DNA of 64,000 bases from an uncultured Prochlorococcus sp. (lineage in GTDB: Bacteria; Cyanobacteriota; Cyanobacteriia; PCC-6307; Cyanobiaceae), in contig CACEWU010000003.1 in the NCBI GenBank assembly GCA_902563335.1, forward strand, positions 1 through 64,000, written 5' to 3'. Positions 61,363 to 64,000 of this stretch are shown piece by piece (the stretch's first letter is position 1; each line of letters starts with the position of its first letter). The notes beneath the pieces were generated by a model, which saw only the letters and a program-made list of their open reading frames with translations, was not told the DNA's origin and made no database searches. The translations under genes and the position numbers were made by a program.

Positions 61363-63087
61363 GTGTTGCGACTTGAGCGGATTAGCAAGATATACCCGAC
61401 TAGTGAAGTCCTCCGAGACATCACTTGGGAAGTTAAGCCTGGCGATCGTATTGGGCTTGTGGGTGTTAATGGAGCTGGAAAATCCACCCAGCTCAAGATT
61501 ATTGCTGGTTTAGAAGAAGCCACAAGTGGCAAGATTCTGCGACAGGGCGAGCCACGCATTGCATATTTACAACAGGAATTTGATGTTGATGTAGAGCGAA
61601 CAGTTAGAGAGGAGCTATTTAAAGCTTTCGACAAGGCTTCGAAAGTCTTAATGGAACAGAAACAAATTCAAAAGGAGATGGAGACAAATTTAGCAAAGCA
61701 TGATGTTAATTATCTTGATAAATTAATCAAAGATTTGGGTGAGCTTCAAACTCAATTTGAAGCTTTACATGGCTATGAATTGGAATCTCAAATAGAAAAA
61801 ATCTTACCAGAAATCGGCTTCACTTCAGCAGAAGCCGATCAGTTGGTTGGAGACTATTCTGGAGGATGGCAGATGAGAATTGCTTTAGGAAAAATTTTGC
61901 TGCAGGACCCAGACCTTCTTTTGCTAGATGAGCCTACAAATCATTTAGATTTAGAAACAATTGAGTGGTTAGAAACTTACTTAATAAATCAATCTTCTGC
62001 TATGGTTGTGATAAGTCATGATAGAACATTTTTAGATCGAATATGCAATCAAATTGTTAGCATTGAGCGAGGAGTTTCACGTACTTACTTGGGTAATTAT
62101 ACTGCTCATATTGAACAAAAAAAAATAGAAAATGAGGCAACCAAAGCGGCATTTGATCGCCAACAGAAAGAATTATCATCACAGCAGTCTTATATTGATC
62201 GATTTAGAGCAAGTGCGACACGAAGTACACAAGCTAAAAGCAGAGAAAAATTACTTGAAAAGGTTGTTAAGATAGAAGCTCCTGATATTTCAATTGCTAG
62301 ACCCAATTTCCAATTCCCTAAAGCACCTAGATCAGGTAAGGAGGTGGTAAAAATTGAAGATCTAACTCATAGTTATGGAGATAAGATACTTTTTTTGGGA
62401 TCTAATCTTGAAGTTGAATGTGGTGATCGAATAGCCTTCGTTGGACCAAATGGATCAGGAAAGTCAACTCTTCTGAGATTGATTCTGGGACTCGAAGTAC
62501 CAGATGATGGAATTGCTTCCTTGGGTCCTCACAATGTTAGCCCTGGTTATTTTGAGCAAAACCAGGCCGAAGCATTAGACCTTGAGAAAACTGTTATAGA
62601 CACCATGTTCAATGTTGTCCCCAGTTGGACTCAAACAGAAGTCCGTTCATTATTAGGTAGCTTTTGCTTAAGTGATGATTCTGTTTTTAAAGCAGTTGCT
62701 CAACTGAGTGGTGGGGAGAAGGCTAGACTTGCGTTGGCTTTGATGTTGGTTAAGCCTTGTAATTTGTTGGTCTTAGATGAACCTACTAATCATCTAGATA
62801 TACCAGCAAAGCAAATGCTTGAAGATGCATTAAGAGCTTATGAAGGTGCAGCACTTATTGTTTCTCATGATCGTTATTTTATTTCGCGCGTAGCTAATAG
62901 AATTGTTGAATTAAGAGATGGCGAGTTGATTCTTTACCGAGGAGATTATGCTTATTATCAGGAAAAGAAATTAGAGGAGAAAGAAGCTGCTGCAAGGGCT
63001 GTTGCCTTGGCAGAACGAGAAGCTAAACGCTTGGCGAATAGGGATCGTCAGAGGAAGAGGCAGGCCAAGAAAAAAAAACCAAGCTAG
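61363..63087 (+). CDS. ABC-F family ATPase (Uup/EttA-like)
   Basis: Two ABC domains (GVNGAGKSTQLKIIAG and [16 protein letters not shown]), DYSGGWQMRIALGK, LSGGEKARLALALML, two LLLDEPTNHLD-type motifs, basic C-terminus. Confidence 0.96.
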   Translation: MLRLERISKIYPTSEVLRDITWEVKPGDRIGLVGVNGAGKSTQLKIIAGLEEATSGKILRQGEPRIAYLQQEFDVDVERTVREELFKAFDKASKVLMEQKQIQKEMETNLAKHDVNYLDKLIKDLGELQTQFEALHGYELESQIEKILPEIGFTSAEADQLVGDYSGGWQMRIALGKILLQDPDLLLLDEPTNHLDLETIEWLETYLINQSSAMVVISHDRTFLDRICNQIVSIERGVSRTYLGNYTAHIEQKKIENEATKAAFDRQQKELSSQQSYIDRFRASATRSTQAKSREKLLEKVVKIEAPDISIARPNFQFPKAPRSGKEVVKIEDLTHSYGDKILFLGSNLEVECGDRIAFVGPNGSGKSTLLRLILGLEVPDDGIASLGPHNVSPGYFEQNQAEALDLEKTVIDTMFNVVPSWTQTEVRSLLGSFCLSDDSVFKAVAQLSGGEKARLALALMLVKPCNLLVLDEPTNHLDIPAKQMLEDALRAYEGAALIVSHDRYFISRVANRIVELRDGELILYRGDYAYYQEKKLEEKEAAARAVALAEREAKRLANRDRQRKRQAKKKKPS

Positions 63088-63203
63088 TTTATTTGTATTA
63101 CTCTATCCTGGGAAAACTTTACATGGCCTTAGGCAGTAAGACTCATTTTTCTTTACCAGACTCAAAAGTTTGCATAGGCTGACAAAACGTATCAATAAAA
63201 AGG

Positions 63204-63365
63204 ATGAATCTTTCTTCTGCTAATGGCCCAGGTGATATCGCGCAGAATCTTTCTCAGAGTTGGGATGCTGTAGAAACATATTTTGAATGTATTACTACTT
63301 GCTCTTTAGATGACAGAGAATGCATCACACGATGTGTGCAAGAACTGAAAGAATCGGAGAACTAA
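63204..63365 (+). CDS. 53-aa protein with twin CX3C motif (not in ORF track)
   Basis: Manually translated: MNLSSANGPGDIAQNLSQSWDAVETYFECITTCSLDDRECITRCVQELKESEN*. Start within 1 nt. Confidence 0.6.
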   Translation: MNLSSANGPGDIAQNLSQSWDAVETYFECITTCSLDDRECITRCVQELKESEN

Positions 63366-63390
63366 ACTAATTTTAGTTTAGTTTAGCGTT

Positions 63391-63438
63391 AAAGCCTGTT
63401 TATAGACTATGTCTTAATCTATTAATCAGGCTTTTTTT
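63391..63438 (+). terminator. Putative rho-independent terminator
   Basis: AAAGCCTG...CAGGCTTTTTTT with a long loop, just after the twin-CX3C ORF. Confidence 0.45.
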
Positions 63439-63455
63439 AACAGAAAAAAGACACG

Positions 63456-64000
63456 TTAAAGATTTTTTATTGATGTTATATCAAGAGGAGTGATATAAAA
63501 AATCAATACTTTTCCTTTGCGAAGGATTTCAAAGGCAAGAGGAGAATTTACGCCATGATTATTAATTGCTGAGATTACATTTGTGGGCTCTTTTATTGTT
63601 AGACCACCTACGGATGTTATTACATCACCAACTTGAAGTCCTCCTTTATCTCCTGGACCACCATTGATCACATGCCTTATCAAAGCTCCTCTACTGGGTA
63701 TATTATTTTTACTTTTTTGGTTATTTAATACAGGAGAGAGGCTTACACCAATCATTGGATGACTAACTTTACCTTGCTCAACAAGTTGCTTGGCTATTTC
63801 ACGAGCACGATTAATAGGGATTGCAAACCCTAAGCCGGCTCCAGGTCCAGATCGAACAAGCGTGTTGATGCCAATGACTTCGCCATTAGCATTTAATAAT
63901 GGTCCTCCAGAATTTCCAGGATTAATCGCCGCATCTGTTTGGATAAGGTCTAAGCGTTTTCCGGATATTCCTAATTGCGCAACATTCCGATTTAAGTTGC
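63456..64000 (-). CDS. HtrA/Deg-type serine protease with PDZ domain, C-terminal part (start beyond the window)
   Basis: Minus strand reads [38 protein letters not shown] then [10 protein letters not shown]...[20 protein letters not shown]. The tracked ORF covers only 63456-63755; the frame continues. Confidence 0.92.
   Translation of the reverse strand, partial: NLNRNVAQLGISGKRLDLIQTDAAINPGNSGGPLLNANGEVIGINTLVRSGPGAGLGFAIPINRAREIAKQLVEQGKVSHPMIGVSLSPVLNNQKSKNNIPSRGALIRHVINGGPGDKGGLQVGDVITSVGGLTIKEPTNVISAINNHGVNSPLAFEILRKGKVLIFYITPLDITSIKNL

Noticed and set aside
1-64000. CRISPR arrays, IS elements, prophage or toxin-antitoxin modules
   Set aside because: No regularly spaced direct repeats, transposase/integrase motifs, phage structural genes or convincing TA pairs were seen. 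The RHH protein at 59987-60286 has no adjacent toxin-like ORF.

Overview
This AT-rich window is gene-dense and looks like a Prochlorococcus-type picocyanobacterial chromosome, probably a low-light/LL-like lineage. That assignment is inferred from psbX, psbY-like, ycf66, hli, sufBCDS/sufR, a permuted tmRNA and overall protein character. Most of it is core genome: alaS, speA, ndk, gatB, coaE, argJ, smc, msrB, accC, def, the suf operon, pgm, a rarA fusion, bcp, coaX, cysH, ndh-2, DASS/Trk transporters, anmK, an ABC-F ATPase and htrA. No CRISPR array, IS element, integrase or prophage module was seen. Features the ORF track does not explain include: a cobalamin-riboswitch-like leader in front of a HupE/UreJ cobalt-transporter gene; a circularly permuted two-piece tmRNA with an 18-nt intervening segment and tag ANNIVRFSRQTAPVAA; a tRNA-Leu with apparent anticodon AAG; and several short ORFs missing from the track (psbX, psbY-like, a twin-CX3C protein, other small membrane proteins). 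There is also a small accessory stretch at about 11.4-15.7 kb with a sulfotransferase, a coupled phosphoribosyltransferase/nucleoside deoxyribosyltransferase pair and a DUF616-like glycosyltransferase. I found no convincing large novel system. The best candidates for follow-up are the PRTase/NDT couple, the stand-alone LigD-PE-like protein upstream of smc, the twin-CX3C microprotein and the ORF coupled to sufR. All family calls are from reading the sequence; no searches were run.
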